Below, piece after piece: positions 19,028 to 29,435 of a stretch of 64,000 bases of DNA. Numbering within the stretch: the stretch's first letter is position 1; each line of letters begins with the position of its first letter. The notes under the pieces were generated by a model. It had not been told where the DNA came from. It worked only from the letters and a program-made list of their open reading frames with translations, and searched no databases. Position numbers and translations under genes: made by a program. The DNA is from Roseobacter insulae. Lineage in GTDB: Bacteria > Pseudomonadota > Alphaproteobacteria > Rhodobacterales > Rhodobacteraceae. The stretch covers positions 349,501-413,500 of the forward strand of contig NZ_JAHXDN010000001.1 of assembly GCF_019375555.1 (NCBI RefSeq). Direction: 5' to 3'.

Positions 19028-19528
19028 TCAATTGAGCGGCGGATAGCTCGGTGTTCGTGCCCCGGCGCGGCGCCACCGGCTTGCAACCACTTCCGCATCG
19101 AGTATTTCACGTCGGTACGCCTGATTATAGCGATCTTCCGGGAACAACCGGAACTGGGTAAAGCGCGCCTGACGGCGGCGGAAATCCGCGTCCGCGTCCG
19201 CCAGATCCTGGCGGATGTTCGGGGAAACGCCGAAACGGCTGGCTGCGGTCACCAATGCGCCGTCGGATGCGGGAATGCCAGCTGACTGCGCGGGTTTACC
19301 GCCCAGGGCGATCACGGCATCATCCAGCGGATTGTTGTCGGTTCGATTGGCCTGTCCCGGCGTCGGCACGGGCAGCGCAGTCAGATCGTCCGGAGTTTCC
19401 AGCGCCGCCTTCGGTTCAATGATGAATTCATCCGGCCCGCGCGAATTGGACCGCAGATCCCGCAGGCCCTTGTTTGCACAGGCGCTGAGCGTTGCAGTAA
19501 TCAGTATGAGGGCCAAAATCCGGCGCAT
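19028..19528 (-). CDS. DUF3035 lipoprotein
   Basis: A 166-residue lipoprotein with a short hydrophobic signal and lipobox LSAC (acylated cysteine about residue 17). The rest is a hydrophilic, Pro/Asp-rich protein with LTALPVPTP and YNQAYRREILDAE. It matches the uncharacterised DUF3035 family of alphaproteobacterial lipoproteins by composition and by position next to lspA and the M16 pair. Function unknown; an envelope role is likely. Adjacency to lspA, whose enzyme would process it, is fitting. Confidence 0.8.
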   Translation of the reverse strand: MRRILALILITATLSACANKGLRDLRSNSRGPDEFIIEPKAALETPDDLTALPVPTPGQANRTDNNPLDDAVIALGGKPAQSAGIPASDGALVTAASRFGVSPNIRQDLADADADFRRRQARFTQFRLFPEDRYNQAYRREILDAEVVASRWRRAGARTPSYPPLN

Positions 19529-19579
19529 GTCAGGTCTCCTCGCGGTCAGTTTGTTGATACGCCAAGCGAACGGGCAATG

Positions 19580-20065
19580 TCACTGGCCTTTTTTGACGGG
19601 CGCTTTTCCGTCGGGTGTCAGAAACACCAGTGCGATTGCACCCCCAAAAATGAAGACATCCGCGAGGTTGAACACAAACGGATTGTCGATGCCGCAACAG
19701 GACATGTTCAGAAAGTCCAGAACATACCCGTAAAGAAGCCGATCCAGCACATTCGCAAGGGCACCGCCGATCAGGATGCCTGCACCAACTCTTGCCAAAG
19801 TGCCGAGAGCTTGACGACGCACCCAAACGGCAACGGCAATGCAAATCGCCACCGCCAGCACGATCAGGACCCAGCGACTGGCCTCTGATCCATCTCCAAA
19901 CAGTCCGAAGTTGATGCCCCTGTTCTCTCCGTAGCGGAAATTCAGTACCGGCGGCAAAACGTCGATAGACCGGATGCGCGACAATTCCATCACGTGAATG
20001 ACCAGGTATTTGCTGAGTTGATCAACGACGAAGGCGGCGATGGCAGCCCAAAAGACCGTGCGCAT
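19580..20065 (-). CDS. lspA: Lipoprotein signal peptidase (signal peptidase II)
   Basis: Inner-membrane aspartic protease that removes signal peptides from prolipoproteins. The 161-residue protein has four hydrophobic segments, DQLSKYLV near the N-terminus, and the two catalytic-aspartate motifs NVLDRLLYG and FNLADVFIFGG. A short lysine-rich tail ends the protein. It lies 14 bp downstream of purH and 51 bp upstream of the DUF3035 lipoprotein gene on the same strand. Confidence 0.96.
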   Translation of the reverse strand: MRTVFWAAIAAFVVDQLSKYLVIHVMELSRIRSIDVLPPVLNFRYGENRGINFGLFGDGSEASRWVLIVLAVAICIAVAVWVRRQALGTLARVGAGILIGGALANVLDRLLYGYVLDFLNMSCCGIDNPFVFNLADVFIFGGAIALVFLTPDGKAPVKKGQ

Positions 20066-20079
20066 GGGGGCTCCTGTCG

Positions 20080-21666
20080 TCAGTGTCTGAAGTGGCGCAT
20101 GCCGGTGAACACCATGGCGAGACCCGCGTCATCCGCCGCGGCAATCACCTCATCATCCCGCATGGACCCGCCGGGCTGGATCAGCGCGGTTGCGCCTGCT
20201 TCGGCGGCCGTGATCAGACCGTCTGCAAAGGGGAAGAAGGCATCGGATGCCACAACCGAGCCTTGCGTCAGCGGTGCGGGCAATCCCATCGCGTCGGCCA
20301 TGTCCTGCGCCTTGCGTGCGGCGATGCGCGTGCTGTCCACGCGGCTCATCTGGCCGGCACCCACGCCCACTGTCGCGCCATCCTTCACATAGATGATCGC
20401 ATTGGATTTCACGTGTTTCGCGACGGTCCAGGCAAAAAGCAGATCGGCCATCTCTTGCTCTGATGGTGCGCGTTTGGTCACAACCTTCAGATCGTCCACG
20501 GTGATGCGCCCGATGTCCTTATCCTGCACCAGGTACCCGCCAGAGACCTGCCTTACCGCTAATGCGGCGACTTCCGGGTCGGCCAACCCATCGGTGGTCA
20601 GAAGGCGCAGGTTCTTTTTCGCCCCAAAGATGTCGCGTGCTGCTTCCTCCGCACCGGGCGCAATCACCACTTCCGTGAATATCCCGGAAATCTCTTCCGC
20701 CGTTGCCGCATCCAGCGGCTGGTTCAGCGCAATGATGCCCCCAAAGGCCGAGGTCCGGTCGCAATCGAAAGCACGGCCATAGGCCTCTTTCAGCGTCTTA
20801 CCGCGCGCGACCCCACAAGGATTGGCATGTTTGATGATTGCGCAGGCAGGCCCCTGCGCCGGGTCAAATTCGCTGACCAGTTCAAACGCCGCATCCGTAT
20901 CGTTGATGTTGTTGTAGCTCAGCTCCTTGCCCTGATGCTGGGTCGCTGTGGCAACGCCGGGGCGGTTCGAGCCATCTGTGTAAAAGGCAGCGGCCTGATG
21001 CGGGTTTTCCCCGTAGCGCAGGGATTGCGCCAATGCGCCGCCAAATGTCCTGCGGCGCGGGGGTTGCCCCACTTCACCTGCCATCCATGTACCGACGGCC
21101 GTGTCATAGGCCGCTGTGCGGGCATAGGCGGTTTGCGCCAGACGCTGACGCAGGGCGTAGGTGGTTTGGCCGCCATGCGTCTCCAGTTCCGCGAGAACCG
21201 CGGCGTAATCTTCAACGTCGACCACAACCGTCACGAACCCGTGGTTTTTCGCCGCAGAACGGATCATCGCCGGACCGCCGATATCGATATTCTCGATCAT
21301 TTCAGCATATGCCGCCCCTTTCGCCAGCGCCGCCTCGAAGGGATAAAGGTTTACCACCACCAGATCGATGGGACTGATCTGATGCGCCTCCATCGCGGCT
21401 TGGTGATCGTCGTTGTCGCGCAGCGCCAGAAGACCGCCGTGCACCACCGGGTGCAGGGTTTTCACGCGACCATCCATCATTTCCGGGAAGCCGGTCACAT
21501 CAGCCACGTCGCGTACATTCAGCCCGGCATCGCGCAAGGCTTTCGCAGTACCCCCGGTCGACAGCAGTTCCACACCGCGCGCCGCCAGTGCCTGACCGAG
21601 TTCCACCAGTCCCGTCTTGTCAGATACGGAAAGAAGCGCGCGGCGCAGCGGTGCAAGGTCGGTCAT
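20080..21666 (-). CDS. purH: Bifunctional AICAR transformylase / IMP cyclohydrolase
   Basis: Catalyses the last two steps of de novo IMP synthesis in the cytoplasm. At 528 residues it is full length. The N-terminal cyclohydrolase domain (about 1-195) has [15 protein letters not shown] and LLSTGGTAK. The transformylase domain has LRYGENPHQ, the catalytic [20 protein letters not shown] and [10 protein letters not shown]. It lies between the heparinase-fold gene and lspA on one strand. Confidence 0.97.
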   Translation of the reverse strand: MTDLAPLRRALLSVSDKTGLVELGQALAARGVELLSTGGTAKALRDAGLNVRDVADVTGFPEMMDGRVKTLHPVVHGGLLALRDNDDHQAAMEAHQISPIDLVVVNLYPFEAALAKGAAYAEMIENIDIGGPAMIRSAAKNHGFVTVVVDVEDYAAVLAELETHGGQTTYALRQRLAQTAYARTAAYDTAVGTWMAGEVGQPPRRRTFGGALAQSLRYGENPHQAAAFYTDGSNRPGVATATQHQGKELSYNNINDTDAAFELVSEFDPAQGPACAIIKHANPCGVARGKTLKEAYGRAFDCDRTSAFGGIIALNQPLDAATAEEISGIFTEVVIAPGAEEAARDIFGAKKNLRLLTTDGLADPEVAALAVRQVSGGYLVQDKDIGRITVDDLKVVTKRAPSEQEMADLLFAWTVAKHVKSNAIIYVKDGATVGVGAGQMSRVDSTRIAARKAQDMADAMGLPAPLTQGSVVASDAFFPFADGLITAAEAGATALIQPGGSMRDDEVIAAADDAGLAMVFTGMRHFRH

Positions 21667-21685
21667 GAATATCGGTCCTCAAAGG

Positions 21686-23431
21686 CTATTCGGTCAGGTC
21701 AGGCGTATCCTGGCTGAGATCCCGCACGCCAATCGCAGTTTCCTGCGCCTTGGACAAGGACCAGCGGACACGCGTGGCGTATGACATAGCCCGGCCCGAA
21801 AGGACAATCTGATTTGCGCTGCGCGGCTTCAGACGCCCGGTTTCAAGATAAACCGACGGCTGCAGGCTCAGGTTTTGAGCACCATCATGCCTGAACACCC
21901 AGATTTCACCGCTTTTGAGCGCCATTGATATGGCCGCCCCGCCAAGATCGAGTGTGGCATCGACCTCGGGGTGCAGATGGAACCGGATATCGAACAAAAT
22001 GCCCTGTAGCTTGGTCGCGTCCAATGCGCGGTCAAAGCGGCGCTTCTCATTGTCATCCAGCGCCAGCAACATGTCCTCCCCGGCCATTGCACGGCCGTCG
22101 AAGGTCATCTCGAGCGTTCGGGCGTGGGTCAGCCCGTGGGTGTCGACGAAGCCGTTGTGTCCTCCCTGAAATCGCAGACCGTCGCTGACATGTCCGATCT
22201 CTATGGGTACGCGCGAGGGGCCTTCGATAAGCTCCTCGCGGCCCGCCGCACGGTCAACATCACCCAGGCGCGCGCTTGAATAGCCGTCCAGCGACAGGGT
22301 CGAATGCGAGGGGGTCGCGCGCCCGGCGCGCCGCCAGTCGGGACCAAAGGACCGGCCCGATCCGCAGTTCACGACCAGCGGGCGACGCCCCGAGGTCAGC
22401 TCAAACGCCAGCGTCGAGGCATGCGCGTTAAAGGAGGCGCGTCCTTTCGGCGGCTTGCTGGCATCAATGATGACGCTCGTACGCCCTGCCGAAAGCCTTG
22501 CGAACCCCATCGACAGGCCGTCCGGCTGCCGTGTTTTGACACGCGCCTGCGCCAGCGCGTGATCCAGCCATCCCTCAGGGCCACGGCCCCCGCCGTGAAA
22601 CCGCGCAAGACCGCCATCCGAATGCCGCAAGGTGCGCAGTGTCGGCGCGATCCGTTCTATGGCGTCCAGATGCTCCTGCGGGGTGGCGTGCCCGGCGTCG
22701 GAGAGTGCCGCGGCCGCCCAGGTGAGCAGGGTGAAGACGTCCAGCAATTCTTCCGGGTTGCGCGTCGGCAGACCACCCTCTTCGTCGATCTGGGTCCGGC
22801 ACTCCCTGGCCAGCGCCTTGACGGCGGGCAAGGCGACCGCCTCCATCCCTTCCAGCGACAGACCGGCGTAGATCAGACCGGTCAGTGCTTCGAAGCGGGG
22901 CAGACCGCTCGCCGCCCCATGCCACCGGCGCGCCAAAAAGTGCGTTTGCTGATTGAGGCTGCGGTAAAAGGCGTCGCTGTCAGGCGCATCCTGCCCCTGC
23001 AACATGAAAAGTGCGTGGTTGATCCAGCGGATCAGGCGTCGCCCGGTCAGGTCGGGCGTCCAGCCCGGACCGCGCCCGCGCCCGTAGCGGTCGATCCAGC
23101 CCCAGAGCCACAGGCGCGCGGCGTTCCGGGCTGCCGCATCTCCGACAGCCGCAAGATCATCGAGCCAGGCGAACCCATGGATTTCCTGCTCGTAATCGCT
23201 GTTTGGTGTCGGCAGATCCCACAACGCGGCATCCTTGTGTTCCAACAGGTGACCGGCGAACAGGAAGTTGCCCGCCAACAGCTGGCGTCCCTTTGCAAAA
23301 CTACCGATCGTGCGCGGCTCCGGTGACGAAACAAAGCCCACGGCGCGGGTCCGCATACGCCCCGCACGCGCGGCGTGCCAGCGGTTGAGGAAATGCACCT
23401 TGCGGGCGGCAAAACTTCGGTTTTCGGACAT
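21686..23431 (-). CDS. Heparinase II/III-fold protein
   Basis: A 581-residue protein with an alpha/alpha-toroid N-terminal half (WGWIDRYGRGRGPGWTPDLTGRRLIRWI) and a C-terminal beta-sandwich typical of heparinase II/III-like proteins (FNAHASTLAFEL, ATPSHSTLSLDG). No signal peptide is evident, so it may act in the cytoplasm or be exported another way. This gene is characteristically found between rsmB and purH in Rhodobacterales, and its substrate is unknown. The ATG at 23431 starts a clean domain; the frame extends to 23494 without family sequence. Confidence 0.82.
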   Translation of the reverse strand: MSENRSFAARKVHFLNRWHAARAGRMRTRAVGFVSSPEPRTIGSFAKGRQLLAGNFLFAGHLLEHKDAALWDLPTPNSDYEQEIHGFAWLDDLAAVGDAAARNAARLWLWGWIDRYGRGRGPGWTPDLTGRRLIRWINHALFMLQGQDAPDSDAFYRSLNQQTHFLARRWHGAASGLPRFEALTGLIYAGLSLEGMEAVALPAVKALARECRTQIDEEGGLPTRNPEELLDVFTLLTWAAAALSDAGHATPQEHLDAIERIAPTLRTLRHSDGGLARFHGGGRGPEGWLDHALAQARVKTRQPDGLSMGFARLSAGRTSVIIDASKPPKGRASFNAHASTLAFELTSGRRPLVVNCGSGRSFGPDWRRAGRATPSHSTLSLDGYSSARLGDVDRAAGREELIEGPSRVPIEIGHVSDGLRFQGGHNGFVDTHGLTHARTLEMTFDGRAMAGEDMLLALDDNEKRRFDRALDATKLQGILFDIRFHLHPEVDATLDLGGAAISMALKSGEIWVFRHDGAQNLSLQPSVYLETGRLKPRSANQIVLSGRAMSYATRVRWSLSKAQETAIGVRDLSQDTPDLTE

Positions 23432-23550
23432 GTGGGTCTCTGCCTGGGGACGCTCTGACGGCGTTTGGGCATATGTTAGCGCGGTGCAACACATGAGTCA
23501 CCGGCTTATCTTAACGGAGTCTGATTTTGCCGGTAACGGCATTTGCCGCC

Positions 23551-24822
23551 TTACACGGCCTTGCGCAGGCACGCCATGTAAAAGCCATCCATCCCGCCCC
23601 GGTCAGCCCAGAAATCCGGACGCAATCGAAGCCCCCCCTCCTGCGTGACCCATGCGGGTTCAATACCCGGGCACTCCAGCGCGGCGAGATCGGCACGCAT
23701 GTCCGTATGACGCACCAGCGCCTCGTCCACCTGCACCTCACCCTCGTCGGGCAGCAGTGAACAGGTGCAGAAAACCAGCCTGCCGCCGGGTTTGAGCAGG
23801 CGCCACGCATGGTCGATCATCTGCGCCTGCAACGCGATCAGATCTCCGAATTCAGATCCATCCTTGGCATGCGGCAGATCCGGGTGACGTCGAATGGTGC
23901 CTGTGGCCGAACAAGGTGCGTCGAGCAGGATCGCGTCGTATTGCCCGGTTGTTTGCAGCGCATCCTGCACGACCAATCGGGCGGTGAGGCCGGTCCGGGC
24001 GAGGTTTTCTTCGACCCGTGCCATGCGACCGGCAGAATCGTCGACCGCGGTCACCGTCGCACCCGCCGCCGCAAGCTGCATCGTTTTGCCCCCCGGCGCG
24101 GCACAGAGATCGAGTACATTTTCACCGGGTTTCGGCGCCAGCAGCCGGACAGGCAGCGCAGCGGCGGCATCCTGAACCCACCAATCACCCTCGGCAAACC
24201 CCGGCATCGCGGTCACCTGGCCCGCACCCGCAATCCGCACCGTGCCCGTGGGCAGAAGCACACCTCCCGTGGCTCTGGCAACGGCCTGCGCGTCCCCGCG
24301 GGCTGTCAGGTCCAGCGGCGCACCCGCGAAATGCACCTGTTCCATGGCTGCCATGGCCTCTGCCCCCCACGCCTGAACCAATGGCCCGCGCAACCATTTG
24401 GGCAAGCGCGGCGCCCGCAGGGCATCCCACGCCTCTGGCCCGTCGGCGGCAATTTTCCGCAACACGGCGTTTGTCAGCCCTTTGAGGTGACCAAGCCGCG
24501 GATGCCGTGACACCAGTTCGACCATCGCATTCACCACACCATGCGCCGCAGCGCCCTGGCACAGCTCCACCGTGCCGACACGCAGCGCGTTGCGCACCGT
24601 CAGCGGCGGATACTTCGACAGGTGTTTTTGCAGCAACCGATCTGCCCGTTCCAATCCGCGCAAGGTGTCCAGCGCCAGGCGTGACGCACGCGCGCGGTCC
24701 TCGGCGGGTAGTTTGTCCAAGGCACCGGCACCGGTGAGTTCAGACATCAAGCGCCCCTCTCCCAATATATGGTCAAGCAGGTAGACAGCGCTTTTGCGCG
24801 CCGGGACGCCTGTGTCGGACAT
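23551..24822 (-). CDS. rsmB: 16S rRNA (cytosine-C5) methyltransferase, RsmB type
   Basis: SAM-dependent rRNA m5C methyltransferase of 423 residues. An N-terminal NusB-like domain (about 1-140) is followed by the Rossmann methyltransferase with DLCAAPGGKT (SAM loop), LLDAPCSATGTIRRHPD (motif IV, Cys) and FCTCSLLPDEGE (motif VI, catalytic Cys). It is divergent from the DUF1674 gene across 85 bp. The exact target base (967 in E. coli numbering) is by family analogy. Confidence 0.93.
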   Translation of the reverse strand: MSDTGVPARKSAVYLLDHILGEGRLMSELTGAGALDKLPAEDRARASRLALDTLRGLERADRLLQKHLSKYPPLTVRNALRVGTVELCQGAAAHGVVNAMVELVSRHPRLGHLKGLTNAVLRKIAADGPEAWDALRAPRLPKWLRGPLVQAWGAEAMAAMEQVHFAGAPLDLTARGDAQAVARATGGVLLPTGTVRIAGAGQVTAMPGFAEGDWWVQDAAAALPVRLLAPKPGENVLDLCAAPGGKTMQLAAAGATVTAVDDSAGRMARVEENLARTGLTARLVVQDALQTTGQYDAILLDAPCSATGTIRRHPDLPHAKDGSEFGDLIALQAQMIDHAWRLLKPGGRLVFCTCSLLPDEGEVQVDEALVRHTDMRADLAALECPGIEPAWVTQEGGLRLRPDFWADRGGMDGFYMACLRKAV

Positions 24823-24907
24823 GTTTGCGGCTCCATTGGATGATGGCGGGTTGTCTGCGCCAAGGACGGGCGTATATCAAGGGCAGGACACGCAGGAAAG
24901 ATGCGAA

Positions 24908-25102
24908 ATGACCGACGACAGCACAGCACCTGACGATCAAAAGCCCCTGCCGCCAGCCGCACAGCGTGCCCTGGCCGAAGCTGCGGAGCGCCGCCGCAAG
25001 GCAAAAGACGTGCAACTGCCTACCGAGCTTGGTGGGCGGGACGGGCCGGAACCGGTGCGATACGGCGATTGGGAAAAAAAAGGAATTGCCGTCGACTTCT
25101 AG
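24908..25102 (+). CDS. DUF1674 protein (succinate dehydrogenase assembly factor 4-like)
   Basis: A 64-residue protein ending with ELGGRDGPEPVRYGDWEKKGIAVDF-type sequence, where GPEPVRYGDWE and the final aromatic are diagnostic of DUF1674/SDHAF4. Eukaryotic homologues aid maturation of flavinylated SdhA; a bacterial role is inferred. The N-terminal half is a charged helix (AQRALAEAAERRRKAKD). The ATG at 24908 with upstream AGGAAAG fits; the open frame back to 24794 would overlap rsmB. Confidence 0.85.
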   Translation: MTDDSTAPDDQKPLPPAAQRALAEAAERRRKAKDVQLPTELGGRDGPEPVRYGDWEKKGIAVDF

Positions 25103-25187
25103 GTCTTGCCCTCTCAGCCCGTGCCAATGCCCGGTACGGGCGCATGGCGTACGCGCGCAGCGCGTTCAATTTAACAGGACGCGCCTC

Positions 25188-25535
25188 TTACCGGAGGCGG
25201 AATTCAGCTGAATCGCCAGCGCCCCGGTCAGACGTGAAGCGAATTCGGTTTTCTTTCGCCTGCACTTCCTGACAGTTGTATCCCAGTGCGTCGCCGCCCC
25301 AGAAGAGATCACGGCAGAAATAGCCTTCTCGCCAAGTCCAGTTGCCCGACACCTCCCAGGCCGCGCCCACACCAGAAATGTCACCGTTCGGCGAGACCTC
25401 CAGTTTCACAAAGGGCCGTTTCAGCTCCTTGCCGACAACCAGTGACACGAATTCTTCCTGGCTTGTTACCTTGGCAAATTCCGCGGAAGCGGTTGTTGCC
25501 GTAAGGATGGCGAAGGCACTGATGATCGCACGCAT
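25188..25535 (-). CDS. Small secreted protein of unknown function
   Basis: A 115-residue protein with a clear signal peptide (about 1-18, cleavage after TASA). The mature part has two cysteines about 14 apart in YFCRDLFWGGDALGYNCQ, likely a disulfide, and a Trp/Gly-rich core (GAAWEVSGNWTW). Similar short proteins occur in Rhodobacterales next to dapB and are sometimes mislabelled as dihydrodipicolinate reductase. No function can be assigned. It lies 83 bp upstream of the dapB stop on the same strand. Confidence 0.75.
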   Translation of the reverse strand: MRAIISAFAILTATTASAEFAKVTSQEEFVSLVVGKELKRPFVKLEVSPNGDISGVGAAWEVSGNWTWREGYFCRDLFWGGDALGYNCQEVQAKENRIRFTSDRGAGDSAEFRLR

Positions 25536-25618
25536 TTGACAGAACTCCGATCAAGGACTTTCGACATATACGCAGCAGGTCGCTTTTTGGTTTCAAATTA
25601 CCCGCACCGGTCGGCGAT

Positions 25619-26437
25619 TTATTGCCCAGACAGGCCCAGAACATCCAGCATGTCGTATTGGCCCGGTGGTTTCCCCGCGGTCCAGAGCGCCGCCTTGATC
25701 GCACCGCGCGCGAAAACCGATCTGTCAGACGCCAGGTGACGCAGCACAATGCGCTCTCCGGCAGCCGCGAACATGACGTCATGCTCGCCGATGATATCAC
25801 CACCCCGAATGGCGGAAAATCCGATGTGCCCACGCCGACGCGCGCCGGTGATACCGTCGCGCACACGGTCCGCAACCGCATCGAGAGCGACGCCGCGCCC
25901 TTCGGCTGCGGCCTCCCCCAGCATCAGCGCGGTGCCTGACGGGGCATCGATCTTTTGATTGTGGTGCGCCTCAATCACTTCGATATCGTAATCGTCGTCG
26001 AGGGCGGCCGCGACGCGTTTGGTTAATTGCACCAGAAGGTTGACGCCGAGGCTCATGTTCCCGGCACGAACGATGGCCGTGCGCTCCGCGGGGCCTGACA
26101 GCCGGGCAATCTCTTCCGCCGTCATGCCGGTCGTGCCGATCACATGCGCAACGCCGGTCAGCGCCGCCGCCTCGGCCACTTTCAGCGTTGCCACCGGCGC
26201 CGTGAAGTCGATCACGACGTCGGCACCCTCCAACGCCGCCGCCATATCATCTGTGACGGACACCCCTGTCGCCGCGCCGCCCATCGCATCGCCCAGGTCG
26301 CGCCCGATCCATTCGTGGCCCGCCCGTTCAATTGCGCCCACAAGCTGGGTCTGCTCCGACGCGGCGATCGTCTCCACCAGCATCCGACCCATGCGCCCGG
26401 AGACACCCGTCACAACAATTCCCATCCGCTTGCTCAC
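25619..26437 (-). CDS. dapB: 4-hydroxy-tetrahydrodipicolinate reductase
   Basis: Reduces HTPA to tetrahydrodipicolinate in lysine/meso-DAP synthesis. The 272-residue enzyme has the nucleotide loop [16 protein letters not shown], and the catalytic-site signature [15 protein letters not shown]. The GTG at 26437 is preferred because AAGGAG lies six bases upstream; the ATG four codons later is an alternative. It is divergent from rbfA across 89 bp. Confidence 0.96.
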   Translation of the reverse strand: MSKRMGIVVTGVSGRMGRMLVETIAASEQTQLVGAIERAGHEWIGRDLGDAMGGAATGVSVTDDMAAALEGADVVIDFTAPVATLKVAEAAALTGVAHVIGTTGMTAEEIARLSGPAERTAIVRAGNMSLGVNLLVQLTKRVAAALDDDYDIEVIEAHHNQKIDAPSGTALMLGEAAAEGRGVALDAVADRVRDGITGARRRGHIGFSAIRGGDIIGEHDVMFAAAGERIVLRHLASDRSVFARGAIKAALWTAGKPPGQYDMLDVLGLSGQ

Positions 26438-26526
26438 GCCGTGCTCCTTACCCTGCGATCCCGAACCCTGCTTATCGCGGGCAAGCCCGCTTGGCAAAGG
26501 CCTGATGAAGGCTTAGATGGGGGCGC

Positions 26527-26940
26527 ATGGGAAAGAACAAATTTCACGACGGGCCCGGCCCGTCCCAACGTCAGCTCCGCGTGGGTGAGACCATTCGCCG
26601 GGCCTTGTCCGACGTGTTAGCGCGGGGCGATGTGCATGATCCCGACCTGAATCGTCTGTCGATCACGGTCGGCGAAGTGCGCACATCGCCTGATCTGAAA
26701 ATCGCGACCGCCTATGTTTTACCGCTCGGCGGGCAGGGCCAGGACGAGGTGATCGGCCTTCTTGCGCGCAATAAGGGTGAACTGCGCCGCATCGTCTCCA
26801 AGAAGCTGTCCTTGAAGTTCGCGCCCGATCTGAGGTTTCAGCTGGATGAAACCTTTGACCGCATGGATCAGACGCGCGAGATGCTGAACCGGGCGGATGT
26901 GCGCCGCGATACCGCCGGTGAGGAGAAGACTACGGAATGA
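26527..26940 (+). CDS. rbfA: Ribosome-binding factor A
   Basis: Late 30S assembly factor with a KH-like fold, 137 residues. Recognisable segments are [17 protein letters not shown] near the N-terminus and [14 protein letters not shown] near the C-terminus. It heads a run with the phosphodiester glycosidase gene (4-bp ATGA overlap) and truB, replacing the usual rbfA-truB adjacency. Confidence 0.95.
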   Translation: MGKNKFHDGPGPSQRQLRVGETIRRALSDVLARGDVHDPDLNRLSITVGEVRTSPDLKIATAYVLPLGGQGQDEVIGLLARNKGELRRIVSKKLSLKFAPDLRFQLDETFDRMDQTREMLNRADVRRDTAGEEKTTE

Positions 26941-27677
26941 TCCGCGCGATGTGGCTGGCAGGAGCACTCATCACGGTCGCCCAGGGCGCAGCCGCCGTGG
27001 AATGTGCATCGGTCATCTTTCAGGAGGCGCGCTACAGCATTTGCGAAGTCGATGCCACCGTCGAAGATCTGGAGCTGTTTCTTTATGACGATGCAGGCGA
27101 TCCTCTGGGCCAGTTTGCCACTGTTGACGGCGCACTTGCTGAGCAGAACAAGCGGCTGATCTTTGCGATGAATGCTGGCATGTATCACGAAAACCGCGCG
27201 CCCGTAGGCCATTACGTCGAAGATGGCAAGGAGATCATGCGCGTCATTGACACCGCCGGTCCGGGGAACTTCGGTCTGCTGCCCAATGGCGTTTTCTGCC
27301 TGCGTGAGGGTCGCGCTGATGTCTTTGAGACAACACGCTACATCAAGGATGACCCCCGGTGCGAGGACGCCACACAATCCGGCCCCATGCTGGTCATCGA
27401 CGGCGCGTTACACCCTCGGTTTCTGGCTGATGGAACCTCCAAATACATTCGCAACGGTGTCGGTACGTCAGCGGACGGCACTCGCGCCTATTTCGCGATC
27501 TCCGACGAGCCGGTGAATTTTCACAGCTTTGGCCTTCTCTTCCGGGACCATATCAAGGTTCCCAATGCTCTTTACTTTGACGGCAATATCTCGCGACTGT
27601 ATGCGCCATCGCTCAAGCGGAGCGATTTTGGTTTCAGCCTCGGACCGATCGTTGGGGTTGTTGCGCCGATCGAATAG
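26937..27677 (+). CDS. Exported phosphodiester glycosidase-family (NAGPA) protein
   Basis: A 246-residue protein with an N-terminal signal peptide (about 1-20, ending QGAAA). The NAGPA/DUF2233 fold is indicated by [44 protein letters not shown] and YFDGNIS. Relatives remove N-acetylglucosamine from phosphodiesters or trim peptidoglycan and exopolysaccharide; this substrate is unknown. Its start overlaps the rbfA stop by ATGA, so it is translationally coupled to a ribosome-assembly gene, an unexpected partner for an exported glycosidase. Confidence 0.88.
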   Translation: MIRAMWLAGALITVAQGAAAVECASVIFQEARYSICEVDATVEDLELFLYDDAGDPLGQFATVDGALAEQNKRLIFAMNAGMYHENRAPVGHYVEDGKEIMRVIDTAGPGNFGLLPNGVFCLREGRADVFETTRYIKDDPRCEDATQSGPMLVIDGALHPRFLADGTSKYIRNGVGTSADGTRAYFAISDEPVNFHSFGLLFRDHIKVPNALYFDGNISRLYAPSLKRSDFGFSLGPIVGVVAPIE

Positions 27678-27769
27678 TTTTCGGCCCTTTCGGGTGATCG
27701 TGTCGAATTCCTCTGGCCGTCGGACGGCTTGGCGGGTATTGGCCCCGGTGCACGAAAATCGAGGAACAC

Positions 27770-28681
27770 ATGGGACGCAGACGCAAGGGCAGAGACATTT
27801 CAGGGTGGATGGTCGTGGACAAGCCCTCGGGGCCGACCTCCACTGCCGTCGTCAACAAGGTCCGCTGGGCGTTGGATGCGAAGAAAGCAGGCCATGCCGG
27901 TACCCTCGACCCTGCGGCGACCGGCGTTCTTGCGATCGCGCTAGGCGAGGCGACCAAGACGGTGCCCTACGTCACGGATGCGCTTAAAGCCTATGAGTTT
28001 ACGGTACGTCTGGGTCAGGCCACGAACACCGATGACGCCGAAGGCGAAATCATCGCGGAAAGCGCATTGCGTCCCGATGACGCTCAGATCAAAGAGGCCC
28101 TGAGCGCGTTTGTCGGCGATATCGAACAAGTGCCGCCCCAGTATTCCGCCGTCAAAATCGACGGGGAGCGGGCTTACAAACGTGCCCGCGACGGGGAAGA
28201 GATGGAGATCGCTGCCCGTCCGCTTTACGTTGAAAGCCTGTTGCTGATCGACCGTCCGAATGCTGACCACGTGGTGTTGGAGCTGACATGCGGCAAAGGC
28301 GGTTACGTGCGCTCCATTGCGCGCGACCTCGGCCAGACGCTGGGATGCCTAGGCCATGTCCGCGCGTTGCGGCGCATCTGGTCCGGCCCCTTCGATGCCA
28401 GCGACGCTCTGACACTGGACCAGATAGACGCGATGGCGCAGACGCCCGCGCTTGATGAGCACCTGCGTCCGCTGGAAGAGGCCTTCGTGTCGCTGCCGGA
28501 AGTGAAAGCCACCCGGGAAGGGGCGACACGTCTGCGCAATGGCAACCCCGGCATGGTTCTGGCGTCAGACGTTGACTACGGCGATGAATGCTGGGCGTCC
28601 TATGACGGGCGCGCGATTGCCATTGGGCGCTACAAATCAGGTGAGCTGCATCCAAGTCGCGTGCTGAATATTAAGAACTGA
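27770..28681 (+). CDS. truB: tRNA pseudouridine-55 synthase
   Basis: Forms pseudouridine 55 in the T-loop of tRNAs. The 303-residue enzyme carries [14 protein letters not shown], the catalytic Asp in [15 protein letters not shown], and [12 protein letters not shown]. The C-terminal ~60 residues form the small PUA-like domain. It is the third gene of the rbfA run, 92 bp after the glycosidase gene. Confidence 0.97.
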   Translation: MGRRRKGRDISGWMVVDKPSGPTSTAVVNKVRWALDAKKAGHAGTLDPAATGVLAIALGEATKTVPYVTDALKAYEFTVRLGQATNTDDAEGEIIAESALRPDDAQIKEALSAFVGDIEQVPPQYSAVKIDGERAYKRARDGEEMEIAARPLYVESLLLIDRPNADHVVLELTCGKGGYVRSIARDLGQTLGCLGHVRALRRIWSGPFDASDALTLDQIDAMAQTPALDEHLRPLEEAFVSLPEVKATREGATRLRNGNPGMVLASDVDYGDECWASYDGRAIAIGRYKSGELHPSRVLNIKN

Positions 28682-28868
28682 TCAGTTCCAAATATTTCAA
28701 TCTGTCGCAATTCTCGCGCCGATGTCAGCGGAATCGCTAGAATATTTCAGAATTTGTTACGAAAATTCCACGCCGGGTAAGCCTTGTGTGAGGAGACTGC
28801 AAAGCCGGGGCCGAGACTGCCATATCGATGTCAGACGACCGATAAACCTCCCAACCTGGAGCCCTGAT

Positions 28869-29357
28869 ATGAAACGCACTGCTCTTTCCATCCTGACCGC
28901 CGGCGCTTTTGCCACCATCGCATTCGACTCCTTTGGCCAAGCCCTCAGCCCGCTGTTCGGCTATGCCAAACTCGCGCCTGTCGGCCTGGCTGGCGCCACT
29001 CTGAAATCCGTTTTCGGATCGGCGCCCTCCGGTGCTGCGTATCTTCTGCACACTCTCACCGGCCTTGTTTTCTATGTGGTCGGCTATCTGGCCATCGCCC
29101 GGCCGATTCAACGCGCGGTTCTGCCGCAACTGCACTGGGGCATAACCGCAGCCGTCTACGGCGTTGCCCTATGGGCATTTGCGCTATACGGCATGGCGCA
29201 TCTGGTCGCCGGCATGAAACCCTTCCTTGGGTTTACCGGCATCACATGGGTCGCGCTCTGGGGCCATATTGTCTACGCGCTGGTGGCAGCCGCGGTTCTT
29301 GAACTGCGCGGCGAAGTCTTTGATATTCCGGGAAAACGCGTTCCTGCGCACGGCTGA
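28869..29357 (+). CDS. Small integral membrane protein of unknown function
   Basis: A 162-residue protein with about four hydrophobic segments (residues 6-25, 58-78, 92-113 and 125-145). No catalytic motif or charged cluster is obvious. The start at 28869 follows TGGAG; the frame extends to 28722 but has no family-like sequence. The 187 bp upstream hold no recognisable gene. Neighbours give no functional clue. Confidence 0.65.
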   Translation: MKRTALSILTAGAFATIAFDSFGQALSPLFGYAKLAPVGLAGATLKSVFGSAPSGAAYLLHTLTGLVFYVVGYLAIARPIQRAVLPQLHWGITAAVYGVALWAFALYGMAHLVAGMKPFLGFTGITWVALWGHIVYALVAAAVLELRGEVFDIPGKRVPAHG

Positions 29358-29435
29358 AAGAGGCAATGACACTGGCAGGCCGCAAACCGCCGGTGCGGCC
29401 TTGTTTCGCGTCCCGAGTACTGGCATTACGCCGGT

